DNA of 17,401 bases from RGIG3009 sp045590415 (GCA_045590415.1 JAZNRA010000008.1:1-17401), one strand, 5' to 3'. Shown: positions 7,922-15,516, numbered from the stretch's first letter. Notes: a model not told the origin generated them from the sequence alone. A program made the numbers and translations.

Positions 7922-9024
7922 AGAAACTACTGTTTGTGATATACACTTTTTCATTGGGCGGGGGCGCTGAACGAATTTTAAGTGACTTAGTAAGCAACAT
8001 CGATCGGGAAGACTATCAGATCGATATTCTGCCCTACGCTGATTTCGGTGTTAAGCAAGAACAGTTGCCCGAGGGCGTCAATCTGCTGCCGGGTGTTGTC
8101 AATATGCAAACCGCCGGGAAGGCGGAAAAGGCGTTGAAATATTTTCTCGTGCACTTTTTCCCGTCTGTTCTCCGCAAAAAGTATATAAAGAAAAAATACG
8201 ACATTGAAGTTTCGTTTAATTATCAGATCCCGTCTTTTTTGGTAAAAGCATCCAAGGGCACGAAAGCCGTTATGTGGAATCACGGGGTAATGGATGACTT
8301 GAAAACGAACAAGCTTGGCTTCTTACTTCAAAAAAGAAGTTTTAAAAAGGCGACCAAGATTATAGCAATCGCCGAAACCACAAAGAATGCTATCGTAAAC
8401 CTTTTCCCCGAGTTTTCCTCAAAGATCGAAATACTGTATAACGGTATTCACACCGAAAGAATTCTAAAAAACGCGAAAGAAAAAACAGACATCGACCTTA
8501 AGACCCCCTCTGTCATCTTTGCCGGCCGGCTTGAAGACGCAAAACGGCCTCTCGCGGTGTTAGAGGCCGTTAAACTCCTAAAGGAACGCAACAAAACCGT
8601 GTTTGCGTATTTCTTGGGTCAGGGCGAACAATACGGCGAACTCCAAGAAAAAATCCGCAAATGGGATCTGCAGGATAACGCGTTCCTTTTGGGCTATCAA
8701 ACTAATCCGTATCCCCTTTTCCAACAATGCAATGCCGTGTGTATGCTTTCTAAAGCCGAGGGCTTCCCCACCGTGTTTGCAGAGGGTATGGCGCTCGGCA
8801 AGCCTTTTATCAGCACTCCTGTCGGCGGCGTGAAAGAAATGAGCGACAACGGCAACTGCGGCGTTATCGTCAACACGCCCGAGGAGTGTGCCGATGCTAT
8901 TGAAAAGATCGTGTTGGATAGTGCCGTAAATTCCGCAATGGGTGACTGTTGCCAAAAGCATATCGCCAATTTTTCTATGAAACGGCAAAAGCAACGATTG
9001 CAAGAGCTATTCGATAATTTATGA
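7918..9024 (+). CDS. GT4-family glycosyltransferase (second)
   Basis: This is a 368-residue GT-B fold glycosyltransferase of family GT4. The N terminus reads KKLLFVIYTFSLGGGAERI, with the donor-contacting GGGAE loop. The second domain begins around residue 197 (SVIFAGRLEDAKRP), continues through FLGQGEQY, and has the EX7E pair E281 and E289 in EGFPTVFAEG, followed by STPVGGVKE. I chose the ATG at 7918 because GGAGG lies 7 nt upstream inside the end of wzy and the protein then begins directly with the first beta strand. The gene overlaps wzy by 4 nt, a sign of coupled translation. Its sequence differs clearly from the first GT4, so it probably makes a different linkage. Confidence 0.9.
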   Translation: MKKLLFVIYTFSLGGGAERILSDLVSNIDREDYQIDILPYADFGVKQEQLPEGVNLLPGVVNMQTAGKAEKALKYFLVHFFPSVLRKKYIKKKYDIEVSFNYQIPSFLVKASKGTKAVMWNHGVMDDLKTNKLGFLLQKRSFKKATKIIAIAETTKNAIVNLFPEFSSKIEILYNGIHTERILKNAKEKTDIDLKTPSVIFAGRLEDAKRPLAVLEAVKLLKERNKTVFAYFLGQGEQYGELQEKIRKWDLQDNAFLLGYQTNPYPLFQQCNAVCMLSKAEGFPTVFAEGMALGKPFISTPVGGVKEMSDNGNCGVIVNTPEECADAIEKIVLDSAVNSAMGDCCQKHIANFSMKRQKQRLQELFDNL

Positions 9025-9037
9025 GGGTTTGAACGTA

Positions 9038-10480
9038 ATGAAGAAAACTTCGGTTTCTGAAAATTTGTTTTACAACATTCTGTATCAAGTCGTCATTACC
9101 GTATTGCCGATACTGACCACCCCTTATGTAGCAAGGGTTTTAGGGCTTGAGGCAAGCGGTATTCATTCTTTTACGGAAAGCATTGTCACCTATTTTATTT
9201 TGTTCGGTTCTTTGGGAACGTCCCTTTACGGCATACGGGCTGTTGCACGCGTGCGGGATAACCCCGAACAGCTAAGCCAAACGACCCTCGAGATCATCGC
9301 GCTGAAGCTTGTGCTTTTAATCGCAACACTTGCGGTGTACGCCCCGGCTTTATGCGTGCGTTCAGAATACGCGGTTATATACAGAATACACCTTATCAAC
9401 GTCGTGGCAAGCGGTCTTGACGTTTCTTGGTTTTACCAAGGTATCGAAGATTTCAAAAAGGTTACGATCCGAAACTTTATCGTCAAGCTTTTGTTTGTGG
9501 TTTCTCTGTTCGTTTTTGTGAAAGCCCCGAGCGACCTGCCCATATACGTGTTTTCAATCGTGGCAAGCACACTCTTCGGCAACCTGTTAATGCTTTACTA
9601 TCTGCCGAAGTACACAAAAATAAAACCTTCGAAAAAGCTGTCCATTCTTCCGCATTTAAAGGGCTGTTTAATTCTGTTTGTTCCGCAAATCATGAATTAT
9701 ATATACGCCCTTTTGGACAGAAGCTTGCTCGGTTGGATCACCAATACCGACAACGTCGGCATATACGATCAAGCCCAACGGCTGATTCGTATGGTTACGG
9801 GAATTTTGATGTCATTAGGATACGTTATGATGGCGAGAATTGCCAATCTTTCACTCAACGATGACGTCGAGGGCATTAAAAACTATATCCGCAAATCCAT
9901 TAATTTTACGTTGTTCTTGGCACTCCCCGCCATGATCGGCATGATAGCCGTGGCAGGCGACTTTATTCCCTTCTTTTTAGGCGAGGAATTCTTAGAGGTT
10001 ATCCCCACACTGAAATATTTAAGTCCGTTAATTTTAACACTGTCTATCAACAGTATTTTAGGCGTTCAGCTGTTAATCCCGATCGGTAAAGAAAAGCGGT
10101 ACACGTTAGCCACGATCATGGGTGCGTTAACCAACGTTGTATTAAACATCCTGCTGATGCCTCGTTTGGGTATCGTATCCGCCTGCATCGCGTCGCTTTC
10201 CGCCGAACTTGTCGTATTTACCATTTGCTTCATTGCGGCAAAAGACATGTTGTCGGTAAGAACGATTTTCAAGGATAACGCTTTCGTTTTACTGGCGTGC
10301 ATCGTGATGTACGTTGCCGTCGTGCTGGTATCAAAACTCGAATTGGGTCTTGTTGTGAAATTGATTTTAGAAGTCGCCGTCGGCGGGTTGGTGTATTTCA
10401 CCGTAACCCTCATCACCAAAAACGAAATATTGTTCAGCATTTTCGGAAAGGTTAAAAACCTATTAAAACGCGGGGTGTAA
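9038..10480 (+). CDS. wzx: Wzx-type flippase (polysaccharide transporter, MOP superfamily)
   Basis: This is a 480-residue integral membrane protein with about 12-14 hydrophobic segments. It begins with the family-typical NxxYxxxxxxLPILTTPYVARVLG stretch and includes SLGTSLYGIRAVAR and a central DRSLLGWITNTDNVGIYDQAQR region, both recognisable in polysaccharide flippases (Polysacc_synt). It would move the undecaprenyl-linked repeat unit from the inner to the outer leaflet so that Wzy can polymerise it. The start is the ATG at 9038, with GAGGG ten bases upstream; a TTG three codons earlier (9029) lies almost on that ribosome site. It follows the second GT4 gene by 13 nt. Family and role are well supported; the exact substrate is not readable. 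Confidence 0.9.
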   Translation: MKKTSVSENLFYNILYQVVITVLPILTTPYVARVLGLEASGIHSFTESIVTYFILFGSLGTSLYGIRAVARVRDNPEQLSQTTLEIIALKLVLLIATLAVYAPALCVRSEYAVIYRIHLINVVASGLDVSWFYQGIEDFKKVTIRNFIVKLLFVVSLFVFVKAPSDLPIYVFSIVASTLFGNLLMLYYLPKYTKIKPSKKLSILPHLKGCLILFVPQIMNYIYALLDRSLLGWITNTDNVGIYDQAQRLIRMVTGILMSLGYVMMARIANLSLNDDVEGIKNYIRKSINFTLFLALPAMIGMIAVAGDFIPFFLGEEFLEVIPTLKYLSPLILTLSINSILGVQLLIPIGKEKRYTLATIMGALTNVVLNILLMPRLGIVSACIASLSAELVVFTICFIAAKDMLSVRTIFKDNAFVLLACIVMYVAVVLVSKLELGLVVKLILEVAVGGLVYFTVTLITKNEILFSIFGKVKNLLKRGV

Positions 10481-10485
10481 AAAAC

Positions 10486-11466
10486 ATGGCTTCTGCAAAG
10501 GTAAGCTTAATAATACCTGTTTATAACGTCAGAGACTATTTGAGAAAATGTCTTGACTCGGTTGCGGCGCAAACCTATCAAAATCTTGAGGTTATCATCG
10601 TCAACGACGGCAGCACCGACGATTCTTTGGACATTATAAACGAATATACGGCAAAATTCGATAATATGACTTGCTACACAATAGAAAACCGAGGTTTGGG
10701 CGGTGCCAGAAATTTCGGAACCGAAAAGTCTACCGGTGAATACCTCTCTTTTCTGGACAGCGACGACTATATTGAAAGCACTTATATTGAAAAGCTGGTC
10801 ACGGCAGCAATCGATTCGGGCAGTGATATTTCCATTTGCAACAACCATGACGTGGCTGAAAACGGCGATATCTTGCTGACCTATAAAAACGAATACCAAA
10901 ACCGTGTAACAAGTCTTTTTGAAGAGCCGAAACTGTTGTTCAACCGACTTTGTGCTTGGGGAAAGCTGTACAAAAGAGAGTTGTTTAATGACCTTGAATA
11001 CGTATCCCGCGTTTGGTACGAAGATATGCGTCTTACGCCAAAACTGTTCTTAAAAGCCGACAAGATCTGTTACGTTGATGACTGCTTGGTGTATTACGTT
11101 CAAAGACAAGGTTCCATCATGAACAACAACAATCTCACGCGGAACACGGAGATCATCGATGCCTTTAAGGACGTCATTGACTATTATAAAGACAACGGGA
11201 ACTATACGCGTTTCAAAAACGAATTGGAGTTTTTGGTGATTGAACATATTGCCGTTGCCGCCGTATCCCGCGTGGCTCAAGGGAACTCGGCCGATAAAAA
11301 GGACGTTTTAAGGGAGCTGAATCAGTACTTAAACGGCTTTGAGGCGTTATATGACAATCCGTATCTTAACTCACAAGAACGGAATCGCAAAATCGTTTTA
11401 TGGCTAAACAAACATAAACTGTATTGGGCTACGAAACTGATAATGAAGTTAAAATCTTTAGTATGA
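10486..11466 (+). CDS. GT2-family glycosyltransferase
   Basis: This is a 326-residue inverting glycosyltransferase with the GT-A fold. It opens with KVSLIIPVYNVRDYLRKCLDS, followed by VNDGSTDDS (D41-G42), a RGLGGARNFG segment and the metal-binding DSDD motif (D91 to D94), all hallmarks of family GT2. The C-terminal third is more variable and has no strong membrane span, so the enzyme is probably soluble or peripheral on the cytoplasmic side. The ATG at 10486 follows the wzx stop by 5 nt, with GGGGTG upstream. With PssDE and the two GT4 enzymes it brings the operon to about four predicted glycosidic linkages. Donor and acceptor are unknown. Confidence 0.92.
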   Translation: MASAKVSLIIPVYNVRDYLRKCLDSVAAQTYQNLEVIIVNDGSTDDSLDIINEYTAKFDNMTCYTIENRGLGGARNFGTEKSTGEYLSFLDSDDYIESTYIEKLVTAAIDSGSDISICNNHDVAENGDILLTYKNEYQNRVTSLFEEPKLLFNRLCAWGKLYKRELFNDLEYVSRVWYEDMRLTPKLFLKADKICYVDDCLVYYVQRQGSIMNNNNLTRNTEIIDAFKDVIDYYKDNGNYTRFKNELEFLVIEHIAVAAVSRVAQGNSADKKDVLRELNQYLNGFEALYDNPYLNSQERNRKIVLWLNKHKLYWATKLIMKLKSLV

Positions 11467-11479
11467 TAAGGTAAATGCG

Positions 11480-12529
11480 ATGAATACAATTATTATTCCC
11501 ACAGGATACATGGGCTCCGGCTCATCGGCTATAACCGACTTGATTTCTGAGATCAGCGGATACCATGCCGACCACGGCTCATTTGAATACGTTTTTTTAC
11601 ACTGCCCAAACGGTGTTTTTGATTTAGAGGACAAACTTCTTGTCGGAAACAACGCGCTGAGAAGTGACGAGGCACTGCGCACCTTCCGCCATACCATGAA
11701 GCAACTGTTTGACAAACAATATTGGTGGGTGGGGAATTACAAAACTCACTTATGTCCTGAATTTATGGAGTACACCGATCAATATATAAACTCATTAACG
11801 CAGTATCGCCCCGATTTTTATTGGTATTACCAAGAAAACACCAACTTTAAAATGGCGATTAAATTAATTGTCAAAAGACTGGTAAAACTGCTATCATTCG
11901 GCAAGATTCAACTGAAAAAGCCGCTGGTTTATGATGATATGGCGCTTTCCTTTGTAACACCCGAAGAGTTTTATGAAAACACCCGTGCGTATCTCAACCG
12001 GCTTTGGAATAAATTAGGTATCGATAACCGTAATTTGATCTTAGATCAATTACTGCTTCCGTTTAATCTGCACCGTGCCGAACACTATTTTGAGGAAAAC
12101 GAAGCCCACATATTTGTGGTTGAGCGTGACCCCCGCGATGTGTTTATCATCAATAAATACATTTGGCAGAAAAACAATCAACCGGTACCGTACCCCACCG
12201 ACGTTCACGAATTCTGCAAATACTACGCCGCGCTTCGAAAAATGGAGAAGCCGTCCCGTTACGCAGGTGTGCACCGCTTGCGTTTTGAGGATCTGATCTA
12301 TCATTACGAAGAGTCGCTTGCGGCAGTTTACGAAACGTTGGGCGTAAGCCCCGCCGACCACGTGAAAAAAAGGCAATACTTAAACCCCGAACGTTCCATC
12401 GAAAACACCCAGCTTTTCCTTGCCGATCCCAAATTTGAGGAAGAACGTCGAATCATCGAGGAACAGCTTGCGGCGTATTTGTATCCGTTCCCCTATGAGC
12501 GAAAACCCAACTGCAACAAATCCTTTTAA
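11480..12529 (+). CDS. Sulfotransferase-like protein, last gene of the polysaccharide operon
   Basis: This 349-residue soluble protein has two motifs expected of PAPS-dependent sulfotransferases. An N-terminal P-loop-like turn follows the first strand (IIIPTGYMGSGSSAITDL, residues 4-21), and a VVERDPRDVF segment (213-222) matches the 3'-phosphate-binding region, with R216 in the place of its conserved Arg. The position where characterised sulfotransferases have a Ser eight residues after that Arg is Ile here (I224, then N225), so cofactor binding may be altered. Position at the end of a polysaccharide operon suggests sulfation of a sugar, either in the cytoplasm or on the lipid-linked unit. 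A different P-loop transferase activity cannot be excluded. It starts 13 nt after the GT2 gene, with an AAGG ribosome site, and is followed by a strong terminator. Confidence 0.72.
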   Translation: MNTIIIPTGYMGSGSSAITDLISEISGYHADHGSFEYVFLHCPNGVFDLEDKLLVGNNALRSDEALRTFRHTMKQLFDKQYWWVGNYKTHLCPEFMEYTDQYINSLTQYRPDFYWYYQENTNFKMAIKLIVKRLVKLLSFGKIQLKKPLVYDDMALSFVTPEEFYENTRAYLNRLWNKLGIDNRNLILDQLLLPFNLHRAEHYFEENEAHIFVVERDPRDVFIINKYIWQKNNQPVPYPTDVHEFCKYYAALRKMEKPSRYAGVHRLRFEDLIYHYEESLAAVYETLGVSPADHVKKRQYLNPERSIENTQLFLADPKFEEERRIIEEQLAAYLYPFPYERKPNCNKSF

Positions 12530-12535
12530 CAAACA

Positions 12536-12570
12536 AAAAGCGAGGTGGCTATCCACCTCGCTTTTGTTAT
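12536..12570. terminator. Bidirectional rho-independent terminator ending the polysaccharide operon
   Basis: A perfect 13-bp stem pairs 12536-12548 with 12553-12565 (AAAAGCGAGGTGG/CCACCTCGCTTTT) around a CTAT loop. It gives T-runs in both directions, stronger on the minus strand. It separates two convergent genes and touches the stop codon of the minus-strand transporter (12567-12569), so it ends both transcripts. Confidence 0.92.
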
Positions 12571-13673
12571 AACCAAAACACTTTCGTTGCCGCCGTCAAG
12601 ATAACGAGAAACGCCGCGTTTGCCGCCGTAAAGATCAGAATATACTTTTTCGTCTGTTCGGGATGCAACAGTTTGAATTCGCTGAACGTGATCAAGCTCG
12701 CGAGCGACGCGATCAGCGTACCCGTACCGCCGATATTGACCCCCAACAGCAAGGCGGGATAATCGGTCGTAAAGCGCGAAAGCAAAATGGCGGACGGCAC
12801 GTTACTGATAACCTGGCAAGAGAGCACCGACACGAGCAACGTATCCTTTTGCAACAAAGAGGATATAAGCGAATTCACGGCGTCGATGCGTGCCAAATTC
12901 CCCGCGAAAATAAAGAAAAAGAAAAACGTGCCGAGCAGCGGATAATCCACCATTTTAAGGGAGTCGCGGTCGACGAAGAACAGGATGATCGGAATCACGA
13001 TTAATCCCACCCAAAAGTGAACGACACGAAACACGATCAGAATCGACAGCAGGAATAAAACGCCGTACAACACCGTCTTTTTCACGTTCAATTTTTCGGG
13101 CAACTCGCCTTGCAGCTTGAACGTTACGGGCTTTATCGGCAGACACGCGAGAATAAGCAGCGCCACCGCCAGCAAAAAGGCGGGAAGCATGATGCGGCAA
13201 AACTCACCCGTGGGAATGTTAAAATAGGAATATAAGTAGAGATTTTGCGGATTCCCGAACGGGGTCAGCATACCGCCCAAATTGGCGGATATGTTTTGCA
13301 GCACAAAGAGGTACGCCATGTACTCTTCCCGCTTGGTCACCGAAAGCGCAAAATACCCCAGCGGCAAAAACGTGATGAGCGCCATATCGTTGGCAATGAT
13401 CATAGAGCCGATAAACGTAATGACGATCAGCACAATAAACAGCGAGCGCAGATTCCCCGAAAGGCAGACGAGTTTTCTCGCCAAGATCGTAAAAAATTTA
13501 ATATTTCGAAGGGCGCAAACCACCGCCAAGGTTAAGAACAGACAGGAAAGGGTTTTAAAATCAAAATACCCCACGTACGCCGCATCGGGCGGCACCAAAA
13601 AGCAGGTCACCGCCGCCGCTGTCGCCGCGATACAAAAGACGATATTTTTCTTTATCCACCGCACAGTTTTCAC
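12567..13673 (-). CDS. ArsB/YbiR-like ion transporter (IT superfamily)
   Basis: This 368-residue membrane protein has about ten hydrophobic segments. It shows the paired signature of the ion transporter superfamily (ArsB, NhaD, CitMHS, YbiR). In the first half: ANDMALITFLP (94-104) and TPFGNPQN (137-144). In the second half: SNVPSAILLS (290-299) and GVNIGGTGT (311-319), reflecting two inverted repeats that form the substrate pore. Its length is close to YbiR. It could carry arsenite, a dicarboxylate or another anion, or exchange Na+/H+; no arsR or arsenate reductase is adjacent, so arsenic is not favoured. The start is GTG at 13673, preceded by GGTGAT, because a perfect promoter lies at 13710-13738 and any longer start would be upstream of the transcript. 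It shares a terminator with the polysaccharide operon. Confidence 0.82.
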   Translation of the reverse strand: MKTVRWIKKNIVFCIAATAAAVTCFLVPPDAAYVGYFDFKTLSCLFLTLAVVCALRNIKFFTILARKLVCLSGNLRSLFIVLIVITFIGSMIIANDMALITFLPLGYFALSVTKREEYMAYLFVLQNISANLGGMLTPFGNPQNLYLYSYFNIPTGEFCRIMLPAFLLAVALLILACLPIKPVTFKLQGELPEKLNVKKTVLYGVLFLLSILIVFRVVHFWVGLIVIPIILFFVDRDSLKMVDYPLLGTFFFFFIFAGNLARIDAVNSLISSLLQKDTLLVSVLSCQVISNVPSAILLSRFTTDYPALLLGVNIGGTGTLIASLASLITFSEFKLLHPEQTKKYILIFTAANAAFLVILTAATKVFWL

Positions 13674-13709
13674 GCTATCACCAAAAATCGATTTTTTACA
13701 ACTTGAATT

Positions 13710-13738
13710 ATTATATGGCAAGAGAAAACCAATGTCAA
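13710..13738 (-). promoter_or_regulatory. Consensus promoter of the transporter gene
   Basis: The minus strand has an exact TTGACA (13733-13738), a 17-nt spacer and an exact TATAAT (13710-13715). Transcription should start near 13703, about 30 nt before the GTG start. This fixes the choice of start codon for the transporter. Confidence 0.9.
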
Positions 13739-13817
13739 CAAAAAAGCGAGCATCCGACACTACCGTGTAACGACCCAAACGAACGTCTTGAAAATCGGCT
13801 TGACGGTATGACCAAAA

Positions 13818-13834
13818 CCGATAATACGTATCGG
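13818..13834. promoter_or_regulatory. Inverted repeat CCGATA-N5-TATCGG, possible operator
   Basis: Two perfect 6-bp half-sites flank a 5-bp spacer in the divergent gap between the transporter and the SGNH hydrolase. The repeat ends 9 bp upstream of the -35 of the candidate hydrolase promoter. Size and symmetry fit a dimeric regulator site, but only one copy is seen and no regulator is adjacent. Confidence 0.35.
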
Positions 13835-13843
13835 ATTTCGTTC

Positions 13844-13872
13844 TTGCAATACCTTTTGGGTTGTGGTATGCT
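13844..13872 (+). promoter_or_regulatory. Candidate promoter of the SGNH hydrolase
   Basis: TTGCAA (13844-13849; 4 of 6) is followed after 17 nt by TATGCT (13867-13872; 4 of 6), with a TG giving an extended -10 (TGGTATGCT). The predicted leader is only about 16 nt and contains the AGGAGTGG ribosome site. Confidence 0.5.
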
Positions 13873-13894
13873 CGTCAAAAAGGAGTGGTGTACG

Positions 13895-14524
13895 ATGCCA
13901 AACAATACTCTCATTTTCGGCGATAGTTATTCCACCTTTAGGGGCTATATCCCGGACGGCTATGCCTCGTGGTATCCCGATAATGAAAAATGCGGCAGAA
14001 CCGACGTGGCAACCGTCACCCGGACGTGGTGGTATCAGGTGATACAAGAAGCCGGGCTGAATCTGGTTTTAAATAACAGCTGGTCGGGCTCCACGATCGG
14101 CTACACCGGCTATAACAACACCGACTGCTCTAAATCCTCGTCTTTCATCTATCGACTGAATCAACTGATCGAAAACGGCTTTTTTCAGAAAAACCGAATC
14201 AACACCGTGTTTGTGTTCGGCGGAACAAACGATAACTGGTGCAACGCGCCGCTCGGCGAACCGGACGGCACCGATCTTTATTGTGTCCTCCCTGCCATCC
14301 ATCACTTTTTTGATCTCATACGAAAAACGCTTCCCGATGCCGACATCTACTGCCTGATTAACAACGGCTTTAAGCCGGAGGTAACAAACGCACTCAAAGA
14401 GGCAAGCGATCGCAATAACATCACCGTCGTCACCTTTAAACACATCGATACCAGAGAGGGCCACCCCACCGTCAAGGGGATGCAGGACATCAAAGAAGGC
14501 GTTTTAGCCGCCTTGGCAAAATAA
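13895..14524 (+). CDS. SGNH/GDSL-family hydrolase
   Basis: This 209-residue cytoplasmic protein shows the four SGNH blocks. GDSYS carries the nucleophile (S11), the NNSWSGST segment carries the oxyanion Gly (G65), FGGTNDNW carries the block III Asn (N112), and H190 sits in the final GHPT. Family members cleave ester bonds, usually acetyl or acyl esters on sugars or lipids. The usual block V order is Asp three residues before His. Here the nearest Asp (D185) is five residues before H190 and position -3 is Arg, so the triad may be incomplete or arranged differently. There is no signal peptide. The ATG at 13895 has AGGAG upstream; longer in-frame starts lie before the promoter. It is a single-gene unit with its own terminator. 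The substrate is unknown. Confidence 0.8.
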   Translation: MPNNTLIFGDSYSTFRGYIPDGYASWYPDNEKCGRTDVATVTRTWWYQVIQEAGLNLVLNNSWSGSTIGYTGYNNTDCSKSSSFIYRLNQLIENGFFQKNRINTVFVFGGTNDNWCNAPLGEPDGTDLYCVLPAIHHFFDLIRKTLPDADIYCLINNGFKPEVTNALKEASDRNNITVVTFKHIDTREGHPTVKGMQDIKEGVLAALAK

Positions 14525-14548
14525 AAAAGCAGCCGTCCGGCTGCTTTT
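14525..14548. terminator. Bidirectional terminator between the SGNH hydrolase and mscL
   Basis: A perfect 10-bp stem (AAAAGCAGCC, 14525-14534, with GGCTGCTTTT, 14539-14548) encloses a GTCC loop. It is T-rich on both sides: TTTTCCTTTTT on the plus strand and TTTTTTATTTT on the minus strand. It serves both convergent genes. Confidence 0.92.
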
Positions 14549-14561
14549 CCTTTTTGAACTC

Positions 14562-15011
14562 TTATTTTGCTTTCAACAATTCGCGGATATCACGCAAAAC
14601 GTCCATCTCGGTCTCAGCGGGCTCGGCGGCTGCTTCCTCCACTGCCTCTTCCTCGGCTTTTTTAACGAGCAACTCTTTCGTCTTGGTCTGCACCGCGAGC
14701 AGGATCTTGAGCGCCACGAAAATGCAGAACGCGACGATCAGGAAATCGATCACCGCTTGCAGCAGGATACCGTAGCTGACAGCGACCTCCGCCTGCTCCA
14801 CGCCGTCCACCACCGTGGCAGGGGTCAGCACCCATTTCCACTCGGTAAAGTTAAGACCGCCGACCGCCAAACTGATGAGCGGCATAATGACGTTGTCAAC
14901 CAGCGCCGTGATGATGGCCTTGAACGCATTACCGATGATAACCGCAACCGCCATGTCAATGACGTTGCCTTTGGAGATAAACTCTTTGAATTCCTCAAAA
15001 AACTTTTTCAT
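14562..15011 (-). CDS. mscL: Large-conductance mechanosensitive channel MscL
   Basis: This 149-residue membrane protein forms the homopentameric channel that opens under membrane tension and releases solutes during osmotic downshock. It has the conserved N-terminal amphipathic helix (MKKFFEEFKEF), a TM1 that lines the pore (about 15-48, with GNVIDMAVAVIIG), a loop, TM2 (about 77-105) and a charged C-terminal helix rich in Glu and Ala ending in a DVLRDIRELL bundle. The length is normal for the family. The ATG at 15011 is preceded by GGGAGGG and by a perfect sigma-A promoter. It follows tadA by 52 nt in the same direction, so it could also be read from that transcript. Confidence 0.97.
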   Translation of the reverse strand: MKKFFEEFKEFISKGNVIDMAVAVIIGNAFKAIITALVDNVIMPLISLAVGGLNFTEWKWVLTPATVVDGVEQAEVAVSYGILLQAVIDFLIVAFCIFVALKILLAVQTKTKELLVKKAEEEAVEEAAAEPAETEMDVLRDIRELLKAK

Positions 15012-15038
15012 ACGTACGCCCTCCCTTTTAATACGTTT

Positions 15039-15067
15039 ATTATAAGAAAAACCTCGTTTTTTGTCAA
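15039..15067 (-). promoter_or_regulatory. Consensus promoter of mscL overlapping the tadA stop
   Basis: The minus strand has an exact TTGACA (15062-15067), a 17-nt spacer and an exact TATAAT (15039-15044). The TGA stop of tadA (15064-15066) is part of the -35 hexamer. Transcription should start near 15032, leaving a leader of about 20 nt. Confidence 0.9.
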
Positions 15068-15516
15068 TGTTTCGCCCGAAGATGCCGAAAAAAGTCTTGC
15101 AGCATGGCGGCACATTCGTCTTTGAGAACCCCGCCGACCGATTCCGGCTGATGGTTATACGGCAACGAAAACAAATTGACGAGCGACCCGCAAGACCCCG
15201 CTTTCGGATCGGCGGTGCCGTACACCACTCTGTCGATCCGCGCGTTGATGATCGCACCCGCACACATCGGGCAGGGCTCTAACGTCACGTACAGCGTACA
15301 GCCCGAAAGCCGCCAACCGCCCAGCACCTCACACGCGCCGTTTATGGCTTCAATTTCAGCATGTGCCAATGCGTTTTTGCCGATCTCACGCCGATTGCGC
15401 CCTGCCGAAATCAGTTCACCGTCTTTGACGATCACCGCACCGACCGGCACCTCACCCTCGGCGGCGGCTTCGGCAGCAAGCGACAGCGCGTGACGCATCC
15501 ATTCGTTATCCGTCAT
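15064..15516 (-). CDS. tadA: tRNA-specific adenosine deaminase TadA
   Basis: This 150-residue zinc enzyme converts adenosine-34 to inosine in the tRNA-Arg anticodon (ACG), needed to read CGU/CGC/CGA. The cytidine-deaminase fold motifs are clear: HAEIEAI with zinc ligand H52 and proton-shuttle E54, and PCPMCAGAI with zinc ligands C82 and C85. Flanking VPVGAVIV and YGTADPKAGSCGSL are typical of TadA rather than of free cytidine deaminases. The start is the ATG at 15516, which overlaps the stop of the CPBP gene by one base (TGATG) and has GGGGAGTGGG upstream, so translation is probably coupled to it. No truncation is seen. Confidence 0.96.
   Translation of the reverse strand: MTDNEWMRHALSLAAEAAAEGEVPVGAVIVKDGELISAGRNRREIGKNALAHAEIEAINGACEVLGGWRLSGCTLYVTLEPCPMCAGAIINARIDRVVYGTADPKAGSCGSLVNLFSLPYNHQPESVGGVLKDECAAMLQDFFRHLRAKH

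Noticed and set aside
13674..13778. Extended N terminus for the transporter
   Set aside because: It would begin upstream of the perfect promoter at 13710-13738, so it could not be on that transcript; the extra residues are not membrane-like.
13800..13827. TTGACG at 13800 as a -35 for the SGNH hydrolase
   Set aside because: The only hexamer at acceptable spacing (TAATAC, 16 nt) is a poor -10, and the pair at 13844-13872 lies better relative to the start.
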